64,000 bases of DNA from DATJPR01 sp035506295 (GTDB taxonomy: Bacteria > Bacteroidota > Ignavibacteria > UBA10030 > UBA6906): assembly GCA_035506295.1 (NCBI GenBank), contig DATJPR010000205.1, forward strand, positions 27,968 to 91,967, in the 5' to 3' direction. Position 1 is the stretch's first letter. The number at the start of each line of letters is the position of its first letter. Below are positions 9,298 through 18,298 of the stretch, piece by piece. The notes beneath the pieces are model-generated. The model was not told where the DNA came from. It saw only the letters and a list, made by a program, of their open reading frames with translations, and searched no databases. The position numbers and the translations under genes were made by a program.

Positions 9298-10488
9298 ATG
9301 ACCGATCACCATCTCCCTTTCCAGGTCGTCCTCAAGAAGAATGAGGACCGCCGGGTCGTGAGGGGACATCCCTGGGTCTTCAGCAACGAGATCAGGGACA
9401 TCGCAGGCCAGCCGGCCATCGGCGACGTCGTGGAAGTCCTCAGCGCGGGCCGGAAATCGATCGGCGTCGGATTCTACAACCCCCATTCTCTCATCGCCGT
9501 CCGCCTGCTCTCGCGCACCATCGAGACGATCGATGCGCCGTTCCTGCAGAGAAGACTCGAACAGGCAATCCAGCTCCGCCAATCGGTGTGCCCCGGCGCC
9601 GAGGCGTGCCGCCTCGTGCATGGAGAAGCAGACTTCCTCCCTGGACTCGTCGTCGACAAATTCCGTGACCATCTTTCCGTCCAGGCCTCTTCGTACGGCA
9701 TGGATTCCCGCTTGCCGGCGATCTGCGATGCGCTCGAAGACTTGCTTCACCCCGTCGCGGTCATCGAGAGGAATGAGACTTCACTGAGAACGATGGAGCA
9801 TCTGCCGTTGCGACGCGGCATCCTCCGCGGTTCGCCTGCGCCAACCGTGACATTCACCGAGAACAACGTTCAGTTCGAAATCGATCCGATGAAGGGGCAG
9901 AAGACAGGATTCTTTCTCGACCAGCGGGAGAACCGTGCTCTCGTCGCACCGCTCTGTCGTGAAAAAAGAGTGCTGGACTGCTATTGTAACGACGGCGGGT
10001 TTGCCCTCAACGCGGCGAAGGCCGGAGCCGCATCGGTCGTCGGCATCGACAGCTCGGCCGAAGCGATTGAGGCCGCCTCCCACAATGCGTCGATCAACGG
10101 ATTCTCGAACATTTCTTTCAAGCGCGAAGATGTTCTGGATGCCGTTGCAGCGTTCATGGAGGACGGCCCGTTTGACGTCGTCATCCTCGACCCGCCTTCC
10201 TTCACGCGAAACCGGAAATCGGTTCCCGCAGCACGCCAGGCCTATCGGGATCTGAACGCCAAGGCCATGCGCCTCGTACGCTCCGGGGGATTCCTCGCGA
10301 CGGCCTCCTGTTCGCACCACATCGAACCGCAGGCGTTCCTGGAAGACCTCATGACGGCGGGAAGAAAGGCCGAAAAGCGGCTTCAATTGCTGGAATGGCG
10401 GGGAGCTCCGGCAGACCATCCCACACTGCCCATGGTCCCGGAAACCTCGTATCTCAAGTTTGCTGTTTTCAGGATTGGAAAGGGGTAG
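9298..10488 (+). CDS. Class I rRNA methyltransferase (RlmI-like, PUA domain)
   Basis: A 396-residue SAM-dependent methyltransferase of the RlmI/YccW group, which makes 5-methylcytosine in 23S rRNA. An N-terminal PUA domain (RGHPWVFSNEI) precedes a central RlmI-like EEHEE-type region and a Rossmann domain with VLDCYCNDGGFALNAA (motif I), DSSAEAIEAA and the catalytic-loop motif DVVILDPPSF. A cysteine follows in TASCSHH (motif VI region). Its promoter lies so close to the ATG that no Shine-Dalgarno can be transcribed. An outer-membrane protein gene follows 84 bp downstream. Confidence 0.9.
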   Translation: MTDHHLPFQVVLKKNEDRRVVRGHPWVFSNEIRDIAGQPAIGDVVEVLSAGRKSIGVGFYNPHSLIAVRLLSRTIETIDAPFLQRRLEQAIQLRQSVCPGAEACRLVHGEADFLPGLVVDKFRDHLSVQASSYGMDSRLPAICDALEDLLHPVAVIERNETSLRTMEHLPLRRGILRGSPAPTVTFTENNVQFEIDPMKGQKTGFFLDQRENRALVAPLCREKRVLDCYCNDGGFALNAAKAGAASVVGIDSSAEAIEAASHNASINGFSNISFKREDVLDAVAAFMEDGPFDVVILDPPSFTRNRKSVPAARQAYRDLNAKAMRLVRSGGFLATASCSHHIEPQAFLEDLMTAGRKAEKRLQLLEWRGAPADHPTLPMVPETSYLKFAVFRIGKG

Positions 10489-10572
10489 GAAGGGACAATG
10501 CAGGGATGCTCGACGGAGAAACCTGCATCGTCCAGGAAGCGTTACATTGAGTGTGAGGGAAAGGAAGAAGCT

Positions 10573-11334
10573 ATGAAATCGCTCATGTGGGCCGCCGCGT
10601 TCACGCTCTTCTTCTGTGGATTTGCATCACGCCTGGAAGCTCAATCGACAGGAACAACCTCACCGAACGCGATGAGGCAGCCTCAACAAAAGCCTCCCAC
10701 AACCACGCTGGCCGAGGGAGAGGAGCCGTACAAGAACGTCTGGGGAGCGGATATCATGGTGTCCAACGACGGGTTCGGCCTCGGAACGTTCTACCGCCGC
10801 GCCCTGACCCCTGACCTGTCCGGGGTCATCCAATTCTCGATTTCCGAATCGAAAGACAGCCGGGAGATCGAGCAATACGACCCGTACTTCAATACCACGT
10901 ACATTCCGGGGAAACTCAACCGCTTCCTCGTCCTCCCTCTCACCTTCGGGGTTCAGTACCGATTGTTTCGCGAAGACATCGTAGAAACGTTCCGGCCGTA
11001 CGTCACGGCGGGCGTCGGACCGGCGATGATCTACGAGATGCCGTTTGTCACCCTCGACAAGACGGTGTATCCGGTCAATGCAACGCAGGTGGATTTCTTC
11101 AAGGCGATCGGGAGGGGGCATCCGCACTACACCGGCACAGCGTTCATCGGCGCGGGGGCGAACTTCGGATCTGACCAGTCAAGCGTCTTCGGCCTGAACT
11201 TTCGGTACTATTTCACCTACGTCTATTCGGGTGGCCTGCCGTCAATGTATGATCTCTACACCGGCGACGTCGATGCAACAAAGAACGATTTCGGCGGGTT
11301 TGTGATTACGCTGAACCTCGGCATCGGCTATTAG
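10573..11334 (+). CDS. Predicted outer-membrane beta-barrel protein
   Basis: A 253-residue secreted protein. The ATG at 10573 has AAGGA in front and gives a clean signal peptide ending near RLEAQ; the longer in-frame start at 10498 would bury the signal. The mature part alternates Tyr/Phe-rich amphipathic strands (for example VTAGVGPAMIYEM and LNFRYYFTYVYSGG) and ends in an aromatic residue (LNLGIGY), as barrels usually do. It resembles OmpW/OprF-like eight-stranded barrels in size. No specific family is recognised. It may be co-transcribed with the upstream methyltransferase. Confidence 0.75.
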   Translation: MKSLMWAAAFTLFFCGFASRLEAQSTGTTSPNAMRQPQQKPPTTTLAEGEEPYKNVWGADIMVSNDGFGLGTFYRRALTPDLSGVIQFSISESKDSREIEQYDPYFNTTYIPGKLNRFLVLPLTFGVQYRLFREDIVETFRPYVTAGVGPAMIYEMPFVTLDKTVYPVNATQVDFFKAIGRGHPHYTGTAFIGAGANFGSDQSSVFGLNFRYYFTYVYSGGLPSMYDLYTGDVDATKNDFGGFVITLNLGIGY

Positions 11335-11362
11335 CAGCTCGGGTACGTCGTGTCCGCCGGGT

Positions 11363-11468
11363 GTAGGCAGTAAGCTGTAGGCGGTAGGCAGAAAGATATT
11401 GCGGCGAATCGTCGCCCGAGATTACTTTTTTTCTGCATGCTGCATACTCCCTACCCCTTACCGCCTAC
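11363..11468. repeat. Intergenic imperfect inverted repeat (GTAGGCAGTA type)
   Basis: The arms at 11363-11394 and 11430-11468 are imperfect reverse complements, each built from units like GTAGGCAGTA/GCGGTAGGC, flanking a short spacer. It sits between the convergent OMP gene and uvrA; the rest of 11335-11668 shows no ORF with support. A second copy with the same units is at 48991-49082. Confidence 0.7.
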
Positions 11469-11668
11469 TTCGAATGCCGCATTCGCCCTCTCCTGCCCAA
11501 AAATGGAAAGGGCAACAGCCCGCTTCTGGACCTCCCCTAAATCCATCCACGAGCCTATGCCCTTATAAATTCCAAAGACAATATACTTCATGGATGAAGG
11601 GAGTGCGGTGATAAAAGTCACCTCACCGATGAACAAACACCGGTAACGCCCACCCTCTGATTGACGAA

Positions 11669-14464
11669 TTATCTCTTCGTTTGCCTGACAAGCGGACGGA
11701 GAAACCGACCGGTGTGCGAAGATGCGTTCGCCGCGATTTCTTCGGGCGGACCTACTGCCACGACGTTTCCTCCCTCGTCTCCCGCTTCGGGTCCGAGATC
11801 GATCACCCAGTCCGCCGATTTGATCACATCAAGATTGTGTTCGATGATGAGAACGGAATTGCCGGCGTCAATCAGCGCATTAAAGCACTGGAGAAGCCGC
11901 GCGATGTCGTCGAAGTGCAAACCCGTCGTCGGCTCGTCAAGGATGAATAACGTATGCCGCTCACCATCCGATGTGCCGAGATGCGCTGCGAGCTTGACTC
12001 TCTGTGCTTCCCCGCCTGACAGGGTCGTCGCTGCCTGACCGAGCCGGATGTATCCCAGCCCGACATCGTCCAGCACTTTGAGCTTCTTTGCGATTCTCCG
12101 CCCTTGTGCTTCCGCTTGAAAGAACGCGATCGCTTCAGTCACGGTCATCCCGAGAACTTCGTCGATATTTTTCCCCCGATAGCGAACCTCAAGGATTTCC
12201 GCTTTGTAGCGTTTCCCCTTGCAGACGTCGCACGGAAGATACAGGTCTGCGAGGAACTGCATTTCCACCTTGATCACGCCGTCGCCCTCGCATGCCTCGC
12301 ACCGTCCGCCAGGGACGTTGAACGAGAACGCTCCGGGTTGAAGTCCCTGGATCTTCGCGGCCTGAGTCGACGCAAAGAGCGTCCTGATCAGGTCGAAGAC
12401 ACCGATATAGGTGACAGGGTTGGACCTGGGGGTTCGACCGATGGGCGACTGGTCCACGAGCTCGACCGCGCTGAGCGACTGATATCCGTCGAAGCGTCGA
12501 AACGTGCCCGGCCGGGCCGCGAAGTCTCCGAGGGCTCGCTTGAGCCCCTCGGCGACGATGTTGTGCACCAGGGTGCTCTTCCCGCTTCCGCTTACGCCGG
12601 TCACGCACACAAGCATATGCAGCGGAACGGCGACGTCAATTTCCCGAAGGTTGTGTTGGGCCGCCCCTTCCACCTTCAACTGTTCGCCCGAGGGTTGCCT
12701 GCGGGTTTTCGGCACCGGAATCGTTCGCGCTCCGTTCAGATATGCCGCCGTGAGCGAATCCGGGTGACGTCGGACCTCTTCGAGCGTTCCGCTCACCACC
12801 ACCTCACCTCCCCGCTCTCCCGCCAGGGGTCCCATGTCCACGATGACGTCCGCTTCGCGGATCATGTCCGCGTCATGCTCGACAACCATCACGGTGTTTC
12901 CGATGTCGCGCAGTTTCTTCAGGATGGCGATGAGGCGGGCGTTGTCGCGGGGGTGAAGCCCGATGCTAGGCTCATCGAGCACGTACAGCGCTCCGACCAG
13001 GGAGGATCCGAGGGACGTCGCAAGGTTGATGCGCTGTGATTCTCCTCCTGAAAGTGTCGTCGAGAGCCTGTCGAGCGTGAGATACCCGATGCCAACCTCA
13101 TCGAGATAGGCCAATCGCCGGCGAAGCTCGGCGAGGATTCTTCTGGCAATTTCGATCTCATGGGGGGTGAGGGAGAGAGAATCGATAAACCCGCGGGCCC
13201 GGCTGATCGTCAGGGACGTCACCTCCGCGATGTTCTTTCCTTCGACTTTCACCAGCAAAGAATCCGGTCGAAGGCGTGCCCCGCCGCAGGCGGGACACGT
13301 GGTGTATCCACGGTAACGCGCGAGAAGCACTCTATAATAGATCTTGTATGCCTTCTTTTCGAGGAAGGCGAAAAAGCCCTTGATCCCCTCGTACTGCCCA
13401 TGCCCATCAACAATGAGGTCCTTTTCCCGCTGCGAGAGATCCTTGTAGGGCAGATCAAGACGGAGACGTGCCGCAGAAGCGGCGCGGGCCAAATCCCCAT
13501 ACCATTCGCGGAATTTGGGCGTTGTCCACGGCTGGATCGCGCCTTCAGCCAGTGTCTTCGTTGTGTCGGGAACAACCTTGTCCATATCGATCCCCATCGC
13601 CCGTCCGAACCCCTGGCATTCCGGGCATGCCCCCACCGGATTGTTGAAGGAGAACATCCTGGGATCGGGCTCGTCATACACGATATGGCAATCGGGACAG
13701 GCGAACACCTGGTTGAACCGAAGCGTCGCAGAGAGGTCCGGGAGGACCAGCACGGCATGTCCGCTCCCCGAGGTGAATGCCGTCTCGAGGGAGTCGACAA
13801 ACCGGGGATCTTCTTCGCCTTTCCGGAACACCAGTCGGTCGACGAGCACCAGCACGGATTCGGGCTTGGTCGTCCGGGGAAGGGCCTCCTCGTTCAGGTC
13901 GACGATTCCACCATCGACGACGACTCTGAAGAATCCCTCTTTCTTGAGATTGTTGATAGCGCCGGCGAGCTTGTCACCGGTATGCACCGGAAGAGGGAAC
14001 GTGAGCAGGACGCGGAGCGACGGGTCTTTGGCGGATTGCGCGTTGAGAGCTGCCAGAACCGTTTCCACGGAGTCCCGGGTCACGAGACGTCCGCATTGCC
14101 GGCAATAGGTCTTGCCGATGCGGGCAAAGAGGAGGCGGAGATAGTCGTTCACTTCCGTGGTGGTGCCGACGGTGGAGCGGGGGTTACGCGTTGTCGTGCG
14201 CTGTTCGATCGCCATCGCCGGACTGATTCCCTGGATGACGTCGACATCGGGCTTGTCCATGCGTTCGAGGAACTGGCGGGCGTAGGACGACAGGCTTTCG
14301 ACGTAGCGCCGCTGGCCTTCTGCATAAATGGTATCGAACGCGAGACTGGATTTCCCCGAACCGCTGACGCCGGTGATGACGATGAGCTTGTTCCGCGGAA
14401 GAGTGAGGGAAACGTTCTTGAGGTTATGAACGCGGGCGCCGCGGATGACAATATCGGTGGTCAC
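11669..14464 (-). CDS. uvrA: Excinuclease ABC subunit A
   Basis: UvrA, the DNA-damage sensor of nucleotide excision repair. Two ABC modules are visible: Walker A GVSGSGKSSLAFDT with signature LSGGESQRINLATSL, and [14 protein letters not shown] with LSGGEAQRVKLAAHL. Zinc-binding pairs CPDC...CPEC and CEAC...CDVC are intact. Starts are ambiguous: a TTG at 14545 opens a longer ORF, but a GTG at 14464 puts five residues before VIRGARVHNL, as in E. coli UvrA (931 aa here). A weak TTGATT-17-TAGCTT promoter (14540-14545/14517-14522) would lie downstream of the TTG and supports 14464. It is monocistronic. Confidence 0.96.
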   Translation of the reverse strand: MTTDIVIRGARVHNLKNVSLTLPRNKLIVITGVSGSGKSSLAFDTIYAEGQRRYVESLSSYARQFLERMDKPDVDVIQGISPAMAIEQRTTTRNPRSTVGTTTEVNDYLRLLFARIGKTYCRQCGRLVTRDSVETVLAALNAQSAKDPSLRVLLTFPLPVHTGDKLAGAINNLKKEGFFRVVVDGGIVDLNEEALPRTTKPESVLVLVDRLVFRKGEEDPRFVDSLETAFTSGSGHAVLVLPDLSATLRFNQVFACPDCHIVYDEPDPRMFSFNNPVGACPECQGFGRAMGIDMDKVVPDTTKTLAEGAIQPWTTPKFREWYGDLARAASAARLRLDLPYKDLSQREKDLIVDGHGQYEGIKGFFAFLEKKAYKIYYRVLLARYRGYTTCPACGGARLRPDSLLVKVEGKNIAEVTSLTISRARGFIDSLSLTPHEIEIARRILAELRRRLAYLDEVGIGYLTLDRLSTTLSGGESQRINLATSLGSSLVGALYVLDEPSIGLHPRDNARLIAILKKLRDIGNTVMVVEHDADMIREADVIVDMGPLAGERGGEVVVSGTLEEVRRHPDSLTAAYLNGARTIPVPKTRRQPSGEQLKVEGAAQHNLREIDVAVPLHMLVCVTGVSGSGKSTLVHNIVAEGLKRALGDFAARPGTFRRFDGYQSLSAVELVDQSPIGRTPRSNPVTYIGVFDLIRTLFASTQAAKIQGLQPGAFSFNVPGGRCEACEGDGVIKVEMQFLADLYLPCDVCKGKRYKAEILEVRYRGKNIDEVLGMTVTEAIAFFQAEAQGRRIAKKLKVLDDVGLGYIRLGQAATTLSGGEAQRVKLAAHLGTSDGERHTLFILDEPTTGLHFDDIARLLQCFNALIDAGNSVLIIEHNLDVIKSADWVIDLGPEAGDEGGNVVAVGPPEEIAANASSHTGRFLRPLVRQTKR

Positions 14465-14555
14465 GCTGGCAAGAGTATCTGAAGAGTGATTCGGGAACGA
14501 CGAGAGGTTGTTATTCAAGCTACAAGAAACGGTGGGGAAAATCAATCACGCGAAA

Positions 14556-14593
14556 ATGCCCAACCATCCCGTCCGCGCGGGATGATTGGGCAT
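14556..14593 (-). terminator. Rho-independent terminator after the pilus/secretin operon
   Basis: A 15-bp stem (14556-14570 with 14579-14593, one G-U pair) with a short loop is followed on the minus strand by ATTTTC. It ends the transcript of the Ig-domain lipoprotein gene and separates it from uvrA. Confidence 0.8.
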
Positions 14594-14636
14594 TCCCTGG
14601 CTGCACGCGACCGACAGGGTCGCGGAACGATCGTCG

Positions 14637-16088
14637 CTAATGCACAACGCCGGTGATGGTGGCCGTCAACGGGTTGACCGCGTTGGGACCGCTCACCGTG
14701 ATCGCGATGTTGACCGGCGTGCCGGCGGCGTCAACAATCCCCCACGAACCATCCTGGACGATCATCGAGAACTGCGTGAGGCCCGGTCCCTTGGACCGTG
14801 TATCGGGCAGCGTGACCCGTCCCTGGTCCCCGAAGATCAGGAAGACTTTGTTTTGTTCCACCCCGTCCATCGGTGGAGGCGGAATGGTGGCGACGACGTT
14901 GATGGATGTTCCGGCCGCCAGCGGATTGCCGTTGATATCGTCGACAGTGAAGTTGATCGTCGTGGAACCGGCGTTGGGAATGCTGAACGTCGCCGGACTG
15001 ATATTCTCGATGATTGCCCCGCCGCTCCAGACGATCAGCAGGCTGTCCTGCACCGCGACCCCATTTTGACCGAGGGTCCTGGCGACCACCCAATGGAAGC
15101 CATTCCCGAACACCGGATCGGCGTTCGACCCCATGGGAAGCGGGTTGCCGCTGATAAGATCCACCGTTCCCTGGCCATCCTGCGTCGTGATCGCGCCGGA
15201 CACCGTGCCCTGGATGACACCGGCTGTCGTTCGGAAATAGACCGCGGACGGTGAAGAAGGATTGCTGTACTTGTCCCCCACGATCACGGAAATCTGGTCG
15301 CGCATGCCTGCGATGCCGAGCGCCGGGAAATTGAATTCCACGGCGGCAATCGTGAAGTGGGCCTGGTCCGGGAACCCTCCATGTACCACCAGTCGCACCG
15401 GAGAAGACTGGATCGTCTTCGTGCCGGATACCACCGTCGCCAGGATCTCCACCACGCCGGCCCGTGTGCCCGAATTGAACGTCACCGCAGCTGAGCCCGT
15501 AGCGTCGGTTTGGATTGTTGTCGGTGAAATGTACTCGCCGCCGCCCAGCGGCGTGACGATGCTGAGATTGATCGTCGCAGGGCTGAAGGCATCCATGGGA
15601 TTCCCCAGGCTGTCGCGCACCTGCCAGCTCAGCACCGAAGTCTCTTTGCCGCCGACGCCGCTCACCGACAGCTCCGGGGGAGCGGCGCTGAGGAACGCGA
15701 TCATCTGCGGCGTGCCGGTCCCTCCACTGACGGACTGGATCGAGCTCATGAGGACGTTCAGTTTTGTCGTCGAACCCTCGAACACCTGAAGCGTCATCGT
15801 GGTGTCCCGATATCTGTCGCGGCTCATCGTGATGGTGACCGTGGCGATACTGTCGACGGTGAACTTCACGGTGTAAGCGCCGCTGGCATCGGTGGTCACC
15901 GACGGCGGGCTGGCGAAGTTACCGCTGACCGCGACGGATACACCTTCCAACGCGAGTCCGGACGTTTTGTCTTTGACCGTGCCGGAAATCGCCCCTTCAC
16001 CGGCTGCCGGCGCCGTCGTGTCATTGCTGCACGACCACACTCCCATCGCCACCATGACGAGAAGCGGAACAAGAATACGATTTTTCAT
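14637..16088 (-). CDS. Ig-like domain lipoprotein at the end of the pilus operon
   Basis: A 483-residue predicted lipoprotein. The start at 16088 has AAAGGACGG upstream and gives a signal with lipobox-like VWSCSND. A carboxypeptidase-regulatory-like (CarboxypepD_reg) domain covers about residues 30-115 (AISGTVKDKTSG), and later segments resemble bacterial Ig-like Big_1 repeats (SVSGVGGKETSVLSWQVRD, TDATGSAAVTFNSG). It lies 31 bp after the secretin gene, so it probably belongs to the pilus operon, perhaps as a surface or periplasmic accessory; a pilotin role would be speculative because pilotins are normally small. Confidence 0.82.
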   Translation of the reverse strand: MKNRILVPLLVMVAMGVWSCSNDTTAPAAGEGAISGTVKDKTSGLALEGVSVAVSGNFASPPSVTTDASGAYTVKFTVDSIATVTITMSRDRYRDTTMTLQVFEGSTTKLNVLMSSIQSVSGGTGTPQMIAFLSAAPPELSVSGVGGKETSVLSWQVRDSLGNPMDAFSPATINLSIVTPLGGGEYISPTTIQTDATGSAAVTFNSGTRAGVVEILATVVSGTKTIQSSPVRLVVHGGFPDQAHFTIAAVEFNFPALGIAGMRDQISVIVGDKYSNPSSPSAVYFRTTAGVIQGTVSGAITTQDGQGTVDLISGNPLPMGSNADPVFGNGFHWVVARTLGQNGVAVQDSLLIVWSGGAIIENISPATFSIPNAGSTTINFTVDDINGNPLAAGTSINVVATIPPPPMDGVEQNKVFLIFGDQGRVTLPDTRSKGPGLTQFSMIVQDGSWGIVDAAGTPVNIAITVSGPNAVNPLTATITGVVH

Positions 16089-16119
16089 ACTATCCGTCCT
16101 TTCCATTCCTCGATCATCG

Positions 16120-17361
16120 TTAGCGTTGAGGTGTATTGTCGGGGATGATATGCTGCTCCATCCGCTCTTGTTCGCGCAGCCAGCGGTCGAAGATGCCGTC
16201 CTCCTTCTTCTTCTGGGCGATCCGTTCCTGGATCGTCGGCACAAGCTCCGCCTTCATGAGAATGATCAGCTCTTTCTTGTCGACCTCGTTCTTGTCATAC
16301 CCGAAAACATACCGCAAGCCGAGCACATACCACGGCAGGTCCTTCAGGAACGGAACGCCGGTACGGACCGTGATGGTCTGATCGCTGTACAATCCCCCGA
16401 TGATGCTTTCCTCCCCGTCGAGCAGGAGCAAATTGGTGTTCGCCCGGGTGCGGTTGACGATTGTGCTGATGGCCCCCGGCGTGACATCGCTACGCTCCAC
16501 TTCTACTCTCAAATGGATGAAACTGACGCCTTGTTCCGTGATCACCTGGGGTTTGACGGTGATGATGGTTCCTGCGCTGTAGAACTTGTCAATCAGGTTT
16601 CCCGCAAAGTCGCGTTCCCTGATGGAGAAGTCCTGGCCGACCTGAATTCTCCCTTCTTCGCCGGACCGGACGACCACCTGCGGACCCGACAGAATTTCCC
16701 CGAGGTTATAGTTGGAGAAGATCTTCGCCAGGAAATCGATGTTGGCGAAGCTGACTCTCGGCGTCACGGATGTCTGAAACATGTTGTCGGAGACCTTGTC
16801 CGCCCCGCCGAAGCTCGAGGACACGGATACGTTGTTGGAGCTCTTCATGAAATTCCAGTTGAGGCCGACCTCATCCATTTTGGTGAGATTGACTTCCAGG
16901 AAATAGGCGTAGATCTTCACCTCCCTGCTGCTGAGGTTTGCAGGCTCTTCGTGGAAGCCGACCTTCCCCGTGGGCGCCTGCCCTTCAGCGTTCCCCTTCG
17001 CTTCGGTCGACGTCGAGATGATCTGAATATAGTCGTCGTATTCGTTGTACCACAGGTCGTTTTTCTTGCAGATCGCCTCCAGCGCGTCGCGCCACTGCAT
17101 CCCCTGAATATCCAGCTTGATGGGGAAGGTGTGATGATCGGCGTCAATCACGATCTTGCCGGTGAACCGCTTGCTCACTTCGCTGATAATCAGCAGCGCA
17201 CGGTCAAACGGTGTCGTCGGCGCAATCGACACCAGCTCCTGCGGCGACGTGTACTGACGCAGCTGGCGCCGTTCCGCCTGACTTCCTCCCTGAACCTGTG
17301 CGAACGTCGGTCCCGCACAAATGACCATCAATGCCACGACGAAGAAAAATGACGTTTTCAT
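16120..17361 (-). CDS. Short secretin (PilQ/GspD family)
   Basis: A 413-residue outer-membrane secretin. A signal peptide (cleavage near PTFAQ) is followed by an STN/N0-type domain (about 65-125) and a secretin core with LSGPQVVVRSGEEGRIQVGQ, a conserved NRTRANTNLLLLDGEE segment and VPFLKDLPWY, the counterpart of the VPxLGDIP motif. It lacks the AMIN domains and multiple N1 repeats of typical PilQ. The ATG at 17361 has GAGG in front; a GTG two codons earlier is possible. Gene order after PilM-N and PilO-P fusions indicates the pilus exit pore. Confidence 0.9.
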   Translation of the reverse strand: MKTSFFFVVALMVICAGPTFAQVQGGSQAERRQLRQYTSPQELVSIAPTTPFDRALLIISEVSKRFTGKIVIDADHHTFPIKLDIQGMQWRDALEAICKKNDLWYNEYDDYIQIISTSTEAKGNAEGQAPTGKVGFHEEPANLSSREVKIYAYFLEVNLTKMDEVGLNWNFMKSSNNVSVSSSFGGADKVSDNMFQTSVTPRVSFANIDFLAKIFSNYNLGEILSGPQVVVRSGEEGRIQVGQDFSIRERDFAGNLIDKFYSAGTIITVKPQVITEQGVSFIHLRVEVERSDVTPGAISTIVNRTRANTNLLLLDGEESIIGGLYSDQTITVRTGVPFLKDLPWYVLGLRYVFGYDKNEVDKKELIILMKAELVPTIQERIAQKKKEDGIFDRWLREQERMEQHIIPDNTPQR

Positions 17362-17388
17362 GTCCACCTCGATGTCGGTTTGTTTCTC

Positions 17389-18273
17389 TTAATTCTGCAC
17401 GGGACCAAAGTTGATGCTCAATTCCACCTTGTTGATGATCCCCCCCTTGTTCAGCGTGCATTCCACCTTGCCATTCTGGGGATCAATGCGGGTGACGTAT
17501 CCGAGATACACTTCGTCGCCTTCCTGCAACGTGCGGATGGACTTCGTCTGGTCTTCGACGAACGCCTTCCCGGGGATGACAGCCTTCAACGATGACCGTT
17601 CGATCTCCACCAACGACCGCACGTTCGGCGGGATCCCGCTCGAGATGCCCGGCATGAACGGATCGACGTACAGCGGGTTCGGCGTGAGATCGCGGTCGAT
17701 CAGCGAGCTCGAAAGCTCCGCTACCGTCGAATAGTAGGCCTGCACTGACATGTCAAACGTGACAAGCACCTCCCCCGCTTTCTTGTCGGTCGGCGCAACC
17801 TCGACACCCCGGAGCGTCAGCTGGCTCACCTTGTAGAGCCGCCTGCCGTTTTCGAGGTACCAGAGGAAGCGATAGAAATTGTCAAACGTGCCCTCTCCCT
17901 TGAGCGAATACGAATTGAAGCCGAAGTTCCCTTTGTTCTGGTTGCCGGCGTATGCCATATCGAGGCGGATCGGGCCACTGATGTCGATCAGATGGCTGAA
18001 GTAGGAATAGCTCTCGGCCGTCGCATCGCTGGCGGGGATGATTTTGTTCCTCGCGCTCCACCGCTTCTGCGTGTCATTCAACGTCGTGCTCAGATCATTG
18101 AATTGATTGACGAGGTTCGGCGTGTTCTGGAGCTCGTCGTCGATCTTCTTGATCGTTGCCTGGATCTGCTTGATCTTCCGCGGTTGATTGAATGCCCGGA
18201 TATAGGTCCCGACGGCGACGATCAGGAACAGCAGGATCCCGAGGGCAATGCTGTTTCGGATTTTGTACGACAC
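17389..18273 (-). CDS. PilO-PilP-like fusion protein
   Basis: A 294-residue bitopic protein. A transmembrane helix (about residues 9-26) and coiled coil (about 31-70) precede a PilO-like ferredoxin fold containing LKGEGTFDNFYRFLWYLEN. The C-terminal 70 residues (AFVEDQTKSIRTLQEGDEVY to the end) resemble the PilP beta-domain that contacts the secretin. It starts with GTG preceded by AAGGAG and lies between the PilM-N fusion and the secretin, as pilO and pilP do in pilMNOPQ operons. The PilP assignment rests on position and a short pattern, so it is tentative. Confidence 0.8.
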   Translation of the reverse strand: MSYKIRNSIALGILLFLIVAVGTYIRAFNQPRKIKQIQATIKKIDDELQNTPNLVNQFNDLSTTLNDTQKRWSARNKIIPASDATAESYSYFSHLIDISGPIRLDMAYAGNQNKGNFGFNSYSLKGEGTFDNFYRFLWYLENGRRLYKVSQLTLRGVEVAPTDKKAGEVLVTFDMSVQAYYSTVAELSSSLIDRDLTPNPLYVDPFMPGISSGIPPNVRSLVEIERSSLKAVIPGKAFVEDQTKSIRTLQEGDEVYLGYVTRIDPQNGKVECTLNKGGIINKVELSINFGPVQN

Positions 18274-18298
18274 GGGTTAGTCTCCTTATACTGTTCCT

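Noticed and set aside
14465..14545. 27-residue N-terminal extension of UvrA from a TTG codon
   Set aside because: No ribosome site, not matched in the family and upstream of the likely promoter.
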